Shown here one piece after another: positions 17,677-24,549 of a stretch of 27,851 bases of DNA. How positions within the stretch are numbered: the stretch's first letter is position 1; each line of letters starts with the position of its first letter. The DNA comes from CADEFX01 sp050260355 (GTDB lineage Bacteria; Pseudomonadota; Alphaproteobacteria; Rhizobiales; Hyphomicrobiaceae), in the NCBI GenBank assembly GCA_050260355.1, contig JBLNBZ010000126.1, forward strand, positions 1 to 27,851, read 5' to 3'. Under the pieces are notes generated by a model that saw only the letters and a program-made list of their open reading frames with translations, was not told the origin of the DNA and ran no database searches. Made by a program: the position numbers and the translations under genes.

Positions 17677-17714
17677 TTGCAGCCGGCCCGGCGACAAACT
17701 AGAATGCATTTGTC
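17677..17714 (+). promoter_or_regulatory. Candidate irr promoter with overlapping palindromic operator
   Basis: A TTGCAG (17677-17682) and TAGAAT (17700-17705) pair with 17-base spacing forms a plausible sigma-70 promoter reading toward irr. A perfect inverted repeat, GACAAA-N10-TTTGTC (17693-17714), covers the -10 element and the expected start site. A protein bound there should block transcription, suggesting repression of irr by itself or by another metal regulator. The left part also resembles half of an iron-control-element box (TAGAA). Confidence 0.45.
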
Positions 17715-17791
17715 AGGTCTCGGCCTGAGACGCACTGGCGCGGCCCCGCGCCCGTGGAGGATCGCAAGAAGCTTGGAAGCGAACTCGTAAG

Positions 17792-18202
17792 ATGGCACGG
17801 ACGCACGCAGGCGTAGCAGATCTGCTTCGCAAGGCGGGGCTGAGGCCCACCCGGCAGCGCATGGCGCTCGGATTTCTTCTATTCGGCCAGCGCGACAGGC
17901 ATGTTACAGCCGAAATTCTGCACGCCGAAGCGGTGCGAGCGGGCGAGCGCGTGTCTCTCGCCACGGTATACAATACGCTGCATCAGTTTAAGCGGGCCGG
18001 ACTGTTGCGCGAGCTCGCGATCGAGGGCGCCAAGACCTATTTCGATACCAATACCTCGAACCACAACCATTTTTATCTGGAGCGCGAAGGGCAGCTCATG
18101 GACATTCCCGGCGATGCGATACGGGTCGATGGCCTGCCCGAGCCGCCGGAGGGCACCAAGATCAGCCACATTGACGTCGTGGTCAGGCTCGTGAAGGGCT
18201 AG
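17792..18202 (+). CDS. irr: Iron response regulator Irr (Fur family)
   Basis: Fur-superfamily DNA-binding protein, 136 aa, that in rhizobia and relatives controls iron and heme genes according to heme status. The winged-helix portion has GLRPTRQRMALGFLLF and SLATVYNTLHQFKRAGLL; the dimer/metal part has the His-rich SNHNHF (H91, H93), EPPEG and ISHIDVVVRL. The combination VSLATVYNTLHQF, EGAKTYFDTN, LPEPPEG is what I recall for Irr rather than Fur, Mur or Zur. No cysteine occurs anywhere, so the Cys-Pro heme regulatory motif of the Bradyrhizobium protein is absent and heme sensing would rest on the HxH region. ATG at 17792 has only a weak ribosome binding site. It is divergent from fabA-fabB-fabI. 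Confidence 0.92.
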   Translation: MARTHAGVADLLRKAGLRPTRQRMALGFLLFGQRDRHVTAEILHAEAVRAGERVSLATVYNTLHQFKRAGLLRELAIEGAKTYFDTNTSNHNHFYLEREGQLMDIPGDAIRVDGLPEPPEGTKISHIDVVVRLVKG

Positions 18203-18213
18203 GCGCCGGCCAG

Positions 18214-18771
18214 CTATTTGATGACCTCTCCGGCGTAGACGCCCCAAAGCTTTTTCTGCTCGATGTAGCCGCGATACTCCCCGACCGAGACGTAGCACCA
18301 GAGACCATCGCAGCTGCGAATGTTGGCGATGACACCCGCCTCGATGATGGCGACCGCGCTCGAGCTCTCGCGATCGCTGCTGCGCAACGGAACCTGCGTC
18401 GGCGTGCCTTTGGCAGTCTTCAGCTCCCAGGGCAGGACCAGCGCGGTGCGGCGTCCTGAGACCAAGGCCTGCAGCACCCAGCCTGTCGCGCCCTCCGAAT
18501 CGCGCACTTGGCGCCATCCTTCGAATTCGCTCAGAACCTCGACGGGCAGACCGGCCCGGTGAAACACCCAGACCACCTTGTAGTCGGTGCCCGGACCTTG
18601 GCGGATGTGGACCCGGTCAGCTTTCAAGCTGACAAAACGGGGAACCGGCAGGCCGCTGCCCTGAAGAGGGGCCGCCGACGGAGCCTGGGCGACCAGGGAC
18701 GTTGAGGGCCACACGAAGGCGGTGGCCAGGAGAAAGGCTGCTGGCCGGCTCCATCTTGTGCGGTAGCGCAT
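18214..18771 (-). CDS. Secreted bacterial SH3-domain protein
   Basis: 185 aa with a signal peptide (basic MRYRTRWSRP, hydrophobic segment, likely cut after LVAQA near residue 30), so periplasmic or envelope-exposed. The mature part holds two SH3_4-like units. The first is around 46-110 (VSLKADRVHIRQGPGTDYKVVW, EFEGWRQVRDSEGATGWV). The second is around 128-180 (VPLRSS, SSAVAIIEAGVIANI, CDGLWCYVSVGEYRGYI) with two nearby cysteines, C152 and C157 or thereabouts. Such domains usually bind cell-wall peptides or sugars. It converges on irr with an 11-bp gap and diverges from the hydroxyacid dehydrogenase gene. No enzymatic residues are evident; precise role unknown. Confidence 0.85.
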   Translation of the reverse strand: MRYRTRWSRPAAFLLATAFVWPSTSLVAQAPSAAPLQGSGLPVPRFVSLKADRVHIRQGPGTDYKVVWVFHRAGLPVEVLSEFEGWRQVRDSEGATGWVLQALVSGRRTALVLPWELKTAKGTPTQVPLRSSDRESSSAVAIIEAGVIANIRSCDGLWCYVSVGEYRGYIEQKKLWGVYAGEVIK

Positions 18772-19008
18772 CGCTCAGGATTGCCCCGAATCGTGAAGTG
18801 GCGAAAGGTTTCCCTGGAAATTTCGTCGACACGATGGATCGAAACAAGAGGGTCCCTGCTGGGAGAGTGGGACGGGCCCAACCTGCGGCCATTGCCGCTT
18901 TTTCAATCCACCGTCATCTGTTAGACAGGCGCAGTGGGCCATCTCGCCGGTTTCGGCAGCGTTCGCCCTCGCTTCACTTCAGCGCACAGCCCGGCGGATT
19001 TCTGTTTC

Positions 19009-20007
19009 ATGCCTCAGAGCGCCAAGCGACCACTGGTCATCGTCACGCGCAAGCTACCTGACGTCGTGGAGACGCGCATGCGGGAGCTGTTCGACGCGCG
19101 CCTCAACGTCGACGATGTGCCGATGTCGCAAGCCGACCTCGTCAGCGCCGCGCAGGCCGCTGTCGTTCTGGTGCCGACCGTGACCGATCGCATCGACCGC
19201 TCCGTGCTGGCGCAGGCCGGCCCCCAACTGAAGCTCATTGCAAATTTCGGGACGGGTGTCGACAACATCGACCTCGATACCGCGCGCAACCGTGGCATCG
19301 TGGTCACCAATACGCCCGGCGTCCTGACCGAGGATACAGCCGACATGACGATGGCGCTGATCCTGGCGGTCCCGCGCCGGCTGGCCGAGGGCACGGCGCT
19401 CCTGAAAGACCCCAGACGCCGGTGGGACGGATGGTCCCCGACCTGGATGCTGGGCCACCGCATCTACGGCAAGAGGCTCGGCATCATCGGCATGGGCAGG
19501 ATCGGGCAAGCCGTCGCACGTCGTGCGCGGGCATTCGGTCTCCAGATCCACTACCATAACCGCCGCCGTCTGCCGGCCGAGATCGAGCAGGAGGTCGAGG
19601 CGACATACTGGGACAGCCTCGACCAGATGCTCGCGCGCATGGACATCGTTTCTGTCAACTGCCCGCACACGCCTGCGACGTATCACCTACTGTCGGCGCG
19701 GCGTCTCAAGCTGCTGAAGCCGACGGCCTACATCGTCAATACGGCCCGCGGTGAGGTGATCGACGAGAACGAGCTGGCGCGCATGATCGAGACCGGCGCG
19801 ATCGCCGGCGCCGGGCTCGACGTGTTCGAGCATGAGCCCGCGGTTAATCCGAAGCTCCTGGCGAGCGATCGCGTCGTTGCTCTCCCGCATATGGGCTCGG
19901 CAACGCTCGAGGGCCGCATCGATATGGGCGAGAAGGTCATCATCAACATCAAGACCTTCCTCGACGGGCACGCGCCGCCCGATCGCGTCCATCCGGCGAT
20001 GTTCTAG
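19009..20007 (+). CDS. D-2-hydroxyacid dehydrogenase (glyoxylate/hydroxypyruvate reductase-like)
   Basis: NAD(P)-dependent D-2-hydroxyacid dehydrogenase, 332 aa. The substrate-domain motif NFGTGVDNIDLDTARNRGIVVTNTPG and the cofactor motif GKRLGIIGMGRIGQAVA (residues 154-170) are clear. Catalytic residues: R247 (NTARGEVID), E276 (DVFEHEP) and H294 (LPHMGSAT). After the second strand of the Rossmann fold the sequence is HNRRR (183-187); such basic residues usually indicate a preference for NADP(H). The ATG at 19009 starts the family-like MPQSAKRPLVIVTRKLP; the 25 extra upstream codons are unlikely. The 237-bp gap to the divergent SH3 gene must hold both promoters, but none stands out. It is followed after 12 bp by an unknown gene. 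Confidence 0.93.
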   Translation: MPQSAKRPLVIVTRKLPDVVETRMRELFDARLNVDDVPMSQADLVSAAQAAVVLVPTVTDRIDRSVLAQAGPQLKLIANFGTGVDNIDLDTARNRGIVVTNTPGVLTEDTADMTMALILAVPRRLAEGTALLKDPRRRWDGWSPTWMLGHRIYGKRLGIIGMGRIGQAVARRARAFGLQIHYHNRRRLPAEIEQEVEATYWDSLDQMLARMDIVSVNCPHTPATYHLLSARRLKLLKPTAYIVNTARGEVIDENELARMIETGAIAGAGLDVFEHEPAVNPKLLASDRVVALPHMGSATLEGRIDMGEKVIINIKTFLDGHAPPDRVHPAMF

Positions 20008-20019
20008 GCTGCAACCGGA

Positions 20020-21087
20020 ATGGCGGCGCCCAGCAGAGATGGCGCGGAAGCTGACGCCCGCCTCCTGCGCGCCGCTGCCAAGTTGTATCACGCCTACTTC
20101 ACGGGCCTGATCTTGACCATCGTCACCCGGCGCGGCGCACATGATGCCGCCGAGTGGGTTTTTCGCGTTTTCCGCCATCAGCATCACGAAAAGTTTCTGT
20201 CGAGCTTCGACAAGCTCGGCCTCACCGGCATGCCCGACGCTGTCGCCTGCGCTGCCTACCACTACCTGTCGAACCGCATCGGTGGGGTGAGGGTGGAGTT
20301 CATGCGCGAGAGCGACAAGAAGGCGTGGGTCAACTTCGTGCCGCCACGCTGGATCTACCCCGGCGCATCCATCTGCGGCATTCCCAGCGAGGTCTCGCGC
20401 GCCATCCTGCGCGGCTGGTACGCGCAGAACGGGGTCTCGCTCGGCAATCCGCGCCTCGGCTTCGTGTGCACGGCGCAGACCACCGACGGCCAGCACGGGC
20501 TGGCGGGCTACTTCCTGGAGCACGACCGGGAGCTCGCGCCCGACGAGCGGCTGGCATTTCGGCCTGGCGAGCTCGCTCCGCCCTTCGACCCGACCACGGC
20601 GCCGCGTCTCCCCGAGGGCGCATGGCCGCCCGAGCGTATCGCCAAGGCGGAGCGCAACTACGCGATGGAGTACGTCCGCTCGGGCCTGCCCCGGCTCGCG
20701 CAGCTGTTCGGGCCTGCGGAAGCATCACACCTGGGCCGCGTGACCGGTCAGCTCATCGGGGCGCAGCTCTATGCGGAGCTGGCCGAGCTTGTCGGCGCGG
20801 GCGCGGATGGAGCTGATGCCTTCGGCCGGTTCATGGCGCGCCTGGCCATCGCCGAGGGTGACACCGCGACGGCATCGGCCGAGGGCGACGCCGTGCTCGT
20901 GCGACGTGAAGGCTGGCGCCTGATGCGCGGCCTATCGCCGCTACCCGCTTCGGTGTTCGAGGCCTGGAATGGTCTTTTCGAAGGCACGCTAGCCGTGCAC
21001 GATCGGTTTCTTACGCTCGAGGTCCTGAGCCGGCTCGACCGGGGCGACAAGGCCTTCGTGTGGCGGATACGCCGGCGCGCCGGCTAA
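20020..21087 (+). CDS. Conserved-looking protein of unknown function
   Basis: 355 aa, no family recognised with confidence. No signal peptide or membrane helix. Visible features: an N-terminal helical stretch with KLYHAYFTGLILTIVTRRG, a segment with HQHHEKFL, a central region rich in aromatic residues and Pro/Gly (YHYLSNRIGGV, VNFVPPRWIYPGASICGIP, DGQHGLAGYFLEHDREL), then a charged helical C-terminal half ending FEGTLAVHDRFLTLEVLSRLDRGDKAFVWRIRRR. The C-terminal layout faintly recalls the L-2-amino-thiazoline-4-carboxylate hydrolase family, but the cysteine expected near the end is not there. It starts 12 bp after the hydroxyacid dehydrogenase, so co-transcription is likely and the two may share a pathway. 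Its last bases overlap the converging HAD gene by 4. Confidence 0.75.
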   Translation: MAAPSRDGAEADARLLRAAAKLYHAYFTGLILTIVTRRGAHDAAEWVFRVFRHQHHEKFLSSFDKLGLTGMPDAVACAAYHYLSNRIGGVRVEFMRESDKKAWVNFVPPRWIYPGASICGIPSEVSRAILRGWYAQNGVSLGNPRLGFVCTAQTTDGQHGLAGYFLEHDRELAPDERLAFRPGELAPPFDPTTAPRLPEGAWPPERIAKAERNYAMEYVRSGLPRLAQLFGPAEASHLGRVTGQLIGAQLYAELAELVGAGADGADAFGRFMARLAIAEGDTATASAEGDAVLVRREGWRLMRGLSPLPASVFEAWNGLFEGTLAVHDRFLTLEVLSRLDRGDKAFVWRIRRRAG

Positions 21088-21803
21088 GAGCCGAACCCAG
21101 CTCTGCGGCCCAAGTGGGCGGGCAGCTCCGTCACGCTTTCGATGATGAAGTCGGCGTGCGGCGCTAGCTCCTCCCTGGGGCTCGTGCCGGTCAAGACACC
21201 GACCTTCATGCCCGCGCCCGCTCTTCGTGCCATCTCGAGATCGTGTACGGCATCGCCAACCACGGCGATGCTGGAAGGCTCGAGCCCAGCTGCCTTGCAG
21301 AAGGCCAACACCATTCCAGGACCGGGCTTGACCCCGAACCCTGAGTCGCAGCCCGCGCAAAACTCGAAATGGCGGAGCACATCGTGCCGGCCGAGCGAGC
21401 TTTGCAGCCCGCCCACTGAGTCATTCGTCGCCAAGCCCAGCCGGAAGCCATCGCGCTTCAGGCTTTCGAGCGCTGCCACGACTCCATCGATCAGGACCGA
21501 ATGCCGCGCACCTCCCTGGCGAAAGATGCGCTCGATCTCACGCGCCAAGCTTGCTGGAGCGGCACCGCCTAGCCTCGCTGCAAAAACCGCTGCAATCTCG
21601 TCGTGGCTCCCAACCGCTAGAACCGAGCCGGGGGCGACGGTATCCGTCGCAGGGTCATGTCCTCCGCAGCGCAGCAATTCGTCTGCCAGCAGGTGATCGC
21701 CGCGTGCAGCGAAGAGCGCCGTCTCGCGATTGATCGGCAGCCACGTCTTCCAATAGTCGATGAGCGTGCCGTCCTTATCGAACAGGATGCCGCGGACTGC
21801 CAC
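21084..21803 (-). CDS. HAD-superfamily hydrolase (phosphoglycolate phosphatase-like)
   Basis: Mg-dependent phosphatase of the haloacid dehalogenase superfamily, 239 aa. All four motifs are visible: motif I FDKDGTLID (nucleophile D9, acid D11), motif II LATNDS (T126), motif III Lys in GVKPGP (K159), motif IV VGDAVHDLEMA (D184, D188). A helical cap between residues ~20 and 100 marks subclass I, as in Gph. Starts at a GTG 11 bp after the moeB-like stop, so the two are probably co-transcribed. The 3' end overlaps the stop of the unknown plus-strand gene. Phosphoglycolate phosphatase is the best guess, but substrate cannot be fixed; closeness to a glyoxylate-reductase-like gene is only suggestive. 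Confidence 0.9.
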   Translation of the reverse strand: MAVRGILFDKDGTLIDYWKTWLPINRETALFAARGDHLLADELLRCGGHDPATDTVAPGSVLAVGSHDEIAAVFAARLGGAAPASLAREIERIFRQGGARHSVLIDGVVAALESLKRDGFRLGLATNDSVGGLQSSLGRHDVLRHFEFCAGCDSGFGVKPGPGMVLAFCKAAGLEPSSIAVVGDAVHDLEMARRAGAGMKVGVLTGTSPREELAPHADFIIESVTELPAHLGRRAGFGS

Positions 21804-21814
21804 AGGGCACCGGC

Positions 21815-22654
21815 CTAAGACTCGGCTTGGCAGACTGCGCCGGCCGCTGCGGCCGCGTGGATTGAAAGATCCTTGATTGTCGGTGCCCGTCCGGACAACG
21901 GATTGTCCGGGTCCCAGGCAAACCTGACCCGCTCGAAGCGCTGCCCGAGCCCGTCATAGATGAGGAGATGGCCCGCGAGGCTGTCGCCGATGCCGAGCAG
22001 CTCTTTCAGGACCTCCGTTGCCTGCAGCGAGCCAACCACGCCGACAACGGCACCGAGAACACCGACCTCGGCGCAATTGGCGACCGTGCCGGCGGGCGGG
22101 GCTTCCGGAAACAGGCAGCGGTAGGTGGGCCACGGCTTTCCGTCGTGTCCGGTCTCGTGCGGCTTGAAGGTCGTCAGATAGCCATCGAACGGACCGAGCG
22201 CGGCGAACACGAGCGGCTTGCGCGCGAGATAGCAGGCATCCGAAACCAGATATCGAGTGGCGAAGTTGTCGGACCCGTCCGCGACCAGATCATAGCGGCC
22301 GATGATATCGAGGGCGTTGCCGGCGTCGATCTTCGCTTCGTAGGTCTCGACACGAACGTGCGGGTTGAGATGAGCGATCGCTTCCCTCGCGCTCTCCACC
22401 TTGGCGACGCCGACCCGGCTCGTGTCGTGAACGATCTGGCGCTGCAGGTTGGAAAGGGTCACCCGGTCATCGTCGATGATCCCGAGCGTCCCCACGCCCG
22501 CGGCCGCAAGGTACATCAGGACTGGACTGCCGAGCCCGCCGGCGCCGACCACGAGCACACGCGACGACTTGAGCTTCAGCTGGCCTTGCGCGCCGACGTC
22601 TCGCAGCACCAGGTGACGCTTGTAGCGCTCGATTTCTTCGGGCGTCAGGCCCAT
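21815..22654 (-). CDS. moeB: MoeB/ThiF/HesA-family adenylyltransferase
   Basis: E1-like enzyme that adenylates the C-terminal Gly-Gly of a ubiquitin-fold sulfur carrier, MoaD in molybdenum cofactor synthesis or ThiS in thiamine synthesis. 279 aa from the ATG at 22654, which has GGAG 7 bases upstream. ATP site: VVGAGGLGSPV (35-45), D61-D63, R72 (NLQRQ), K85, D129 (DGSDN). The conserved Cys in GTVANCAEVGVLG is C194. Of the four zinc cysteines typical of MoeB only C180 remains; the other positions read T177, N251 and S254. No rhodanese domain is fused at the C-terminus. It lies between an efflux transporter and a HAD phosphatase, with no other moa or thi gene nearby, so MoeB is the best name but not proven. 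Confidence 0.87.
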   Translation of the reverse strand: MGLTPEEIERYKRHLVLRDVGAQGQLKLKSSRVLVVGAGGLGSPVLMYLAAAGVGTLGIIDDDRVTLSNLQRQIVHDTSRVGVAKVESAREAIAHLNPHVRVETYEAKIDAGNALDIIGRYDLVADGSDNFATRYLVSDACYLARKPLVFAALGPFDGYLTTFKPHETGHDGKPWPTYRCLFPEAPPAGTVANCAEVGVLGAVVGVVGSLQATEVLKELLGIGDSLAGHLLIYDGLGQRFERVRFAWDPDNPLSGRAPTIKDLSIHAAAAAGAVCQAES

Positions 22655-22699
22655 TCGCAAGCTCCGTCTGCAGCGACCGTGCACACCGATCGGGCGTGT

Positions 22700-24217
22700 T
22701 CACGCCGGCTTCGACTGCTTGGTGCTGACCAGCAGCACAAGCGGAATCGCGGCCACCGACGCCGCGGTATAAAGATAGAATGCGTTCAGATACCCGATCA
22801 TAGCAGCCTGCCGGGTGATCTCCTTGGCAAAGCTTGCAAGCCCCGGCAGCGTATCGAACGACCACGCACCCGAAGAGGAGGGAGCCGTCAAGACTTTGTT
22901 GTAGGGCGTGACGAACTCGGTCATGCGGCCGTAGTTGGCTGACGTCGCACGCACCACCTCGGCTACGGAAACCGAGATGAAGAAGCTCGACATGATGTTT
23001 CGCATGAGATGCAGCACCGCAACGCCCTCCGGCCTGAGCTCGGCATCGAGCGTCAGGAATGACGAGGTGACGATCGGAGTCCAGATAAGCCCCACCGCCA
23101 GCCCCTGCAAGAAGGCGTTCGCTGACAAGGCAAACATATGGGCATTGAGATCCATGCTCATGAGCCAAAGGCCCGAGAAGATCTGCATGCCGAAGCCCAA
23201 CACCATGCCGACGCGCGGATCGACCCGGCTTGTGAACATGGCCGCAAAAAACCCGGCGAGCACGCCGATCCCGCGCCAGCTCACGACAATCCCGACGAGT
23301 GAATCCGGCAAGGCCATGGGGCCCTGCAGCAGCGGCGGCAGCAGCACCATGGGCGTGAAGTTGAGCATGCCAAAGATGCTGATCAGCACAAGGCCTATCG
23401 CGTAGTTCCTGTCGAGGACAAGGCGCGGTGAAAGGAAAGGCGTCTTTGCGGTGACGGTGTGCGCGATGAAGACATAGAGCGCGATGATCGCCACGATCGT
23501 CTCGATGATGATCTCACCCGACTCGAACCAATCCAATCGTTGTCCCCGGGCAAGGACGAGCTGCACGGCCGCAATGGCAACCGACAGCGACAGGAATCCA
23601 ACCCAATCGAGGGAGACAGAGCGCTCAGGTGTATCGCGCGGAAGAGCCAGCAGCGCGCCGACACACGCGGCAAGGGCGACCGGCACGAGCATATAGTAGG
23701 CCCAGCGCCAGCTGTAGTACTCGGCCAGATATCCGCCGAGCGTCGGTCCTATGACGGGCCCGAAGGTGTTCGACATGCCGAACAGCGAGATGACGGTCGC
23801 GTGCTGCCGGCGGGGAAAGACATCGAACAAAACTGTCTGTCCCAATGGGATCAGAGGGGCCCCGGCAGCCCCTTGCAACATCCGCCACAACACCAGCGTC
23901 TCGAGCGACTGCGCTGCCCCGCACAGGAAGGTCGCGACCGAAAATCCGATCAGGCTCCAGAAGAGGACCGCGCGAGTGCCAAACCTCGCCACCAGCCAGC
24001 CGCTCATCGGGGTCACGATCGCGGTGGCGAGGATGTTGAAGGTGACCGTCCAGGAGATTTCATCCTGGGTCGCGGCCACGGCCCCCTGCATCTGGGGAAG
24101 GATCGCGGTGGCGGTAAACGTCGCAGCGATGTACGTGGCCGAGCTCACGACGACGACCAGGAGCACCAGCAAGCGCCGGCCCACGGAGAGCTCCAACCGT
24201 GGCTTCTCCTCGTCCAT
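22700..24217 (-). CDS. DHA2-family MFS efflux transporter (EmrB/QacA type)
   Basis: Proton-driven drug/metabolite exporter of the inner membrane, 505 aa from the ATG at 24217, with about 14 hydrophobic segments. Motif A is GWLVARFGTRAV (73-84). Motif C, diagnostic for antiporters, is the glycine/proline-rich GMSNTFGPVIGPTLGG (147-162). It is followed by the DHA2-type WSWRWAYYMLVPVAL-like segment, here without the usual Asn. Open frame extends 34 codons further up; a GTG and other starts there are possible and no ribosome binding site is decisive. No HlyD/EmrA membrane-fusion gene or outer-membrane channel gene is adjacent, so it may work alone or with a distant partner. It follows the M23 peptidase gene after a long gap and precedes the moeB-like gene by 45 bp. 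Confidence 0.92.
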   Translation of the reverse strand: MDEEKPRLELSVGRRLLVLLVVVVSSATYIAATFTATAILPQMQGAVAATQDEISWTVTFNILATAIVTPMSGWLVARFGTRAVLFWSLIGFSVATFLCGAAQSLETLVLWRMLQGAAGAPLIPLGQTVLFDVFPRRQHATVISLFGMSNTFGPVIGPTLGGYLAEYYSWRWAYYMLVPVALAACVGALLALPRDTPERSVSLDWVGFLSLSVAIAAVQLVLARGQRLDWFESGEIIIETIVAIIALYVFIAHTVTAKTPFLSPRLVLDRNYAIGLVLISIFGMLNFTPMVLLPPLLQGPMALPDSLVGIVVSWRGIGVLAGFFAAMFTSRVDPRVGMVLGFGMQIFSGLWLMSMDLNAHMFALSANAFLQGLAVGLIWTPIVTSSFLTLDAELRPEGVAVLHLMRNIMSSFFISVSVAEVVRATSANYGRMTEFVTPYNKVLTAPSSSGAWSFDTLPGLASFAKEITRQAAMIGYLNAFYLYTAASVAAIPLVLLVSTKQSKPA

Positions 24218-24414
24218 GCTCTGCGTCAAGGTCAGCGAGCCTGCTGAAACGGTGCCCTGCTTCACTCGGGAGCGGCCGCCGTTGGAGCGCGCCCCGCGGC
24301 GCTGATGCATGCGTAACACAACCGCGCCACTGCGCGTCTCTGCTTCTCGCGCAGCGCTCGCCTGAAGTCCGCAGAATAGGACAGGTGCACCACCGGATGT
24401 CGCGCTCGATTGCC

Positions 24415-24435
24415 GGCGCCGCGCCGCGCGGCGCC
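24415..24435. other. GC-rich perfect hairpin between M23 and MFS genes
   Basis: GGCGCCGCG / CGCGGCGCC arms (9 bp) with a 3-base loop, in the 332-bp stretch 24218-24549, about 115 bases downstream of the M23 gene and 200 bases upstream of the MFS start. No U-run follows on either strand. It could aid termination or stabilise the 3' end of the M23 message. The rest of this stretch shows no gene or clear promoter. Confidence 0.45.
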
Positions 24436-24549
24436 CGTAAAGTGCACGCCGTCAGCATCTGACTGCGGTCACCGCGCACCACCATAGCATTGGCTTGATT
24501 CGACTTGGAAGCGATGCATCCCATTCATGAAGGGACGTCAGGCCCCCAG

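Noticed and set aside
16234..17790. 518-codon plus-strand open frame
   Set aside because: Antisense to fabB and fabA, whose catalytic residues are all visible. No recognisable domain of its own.
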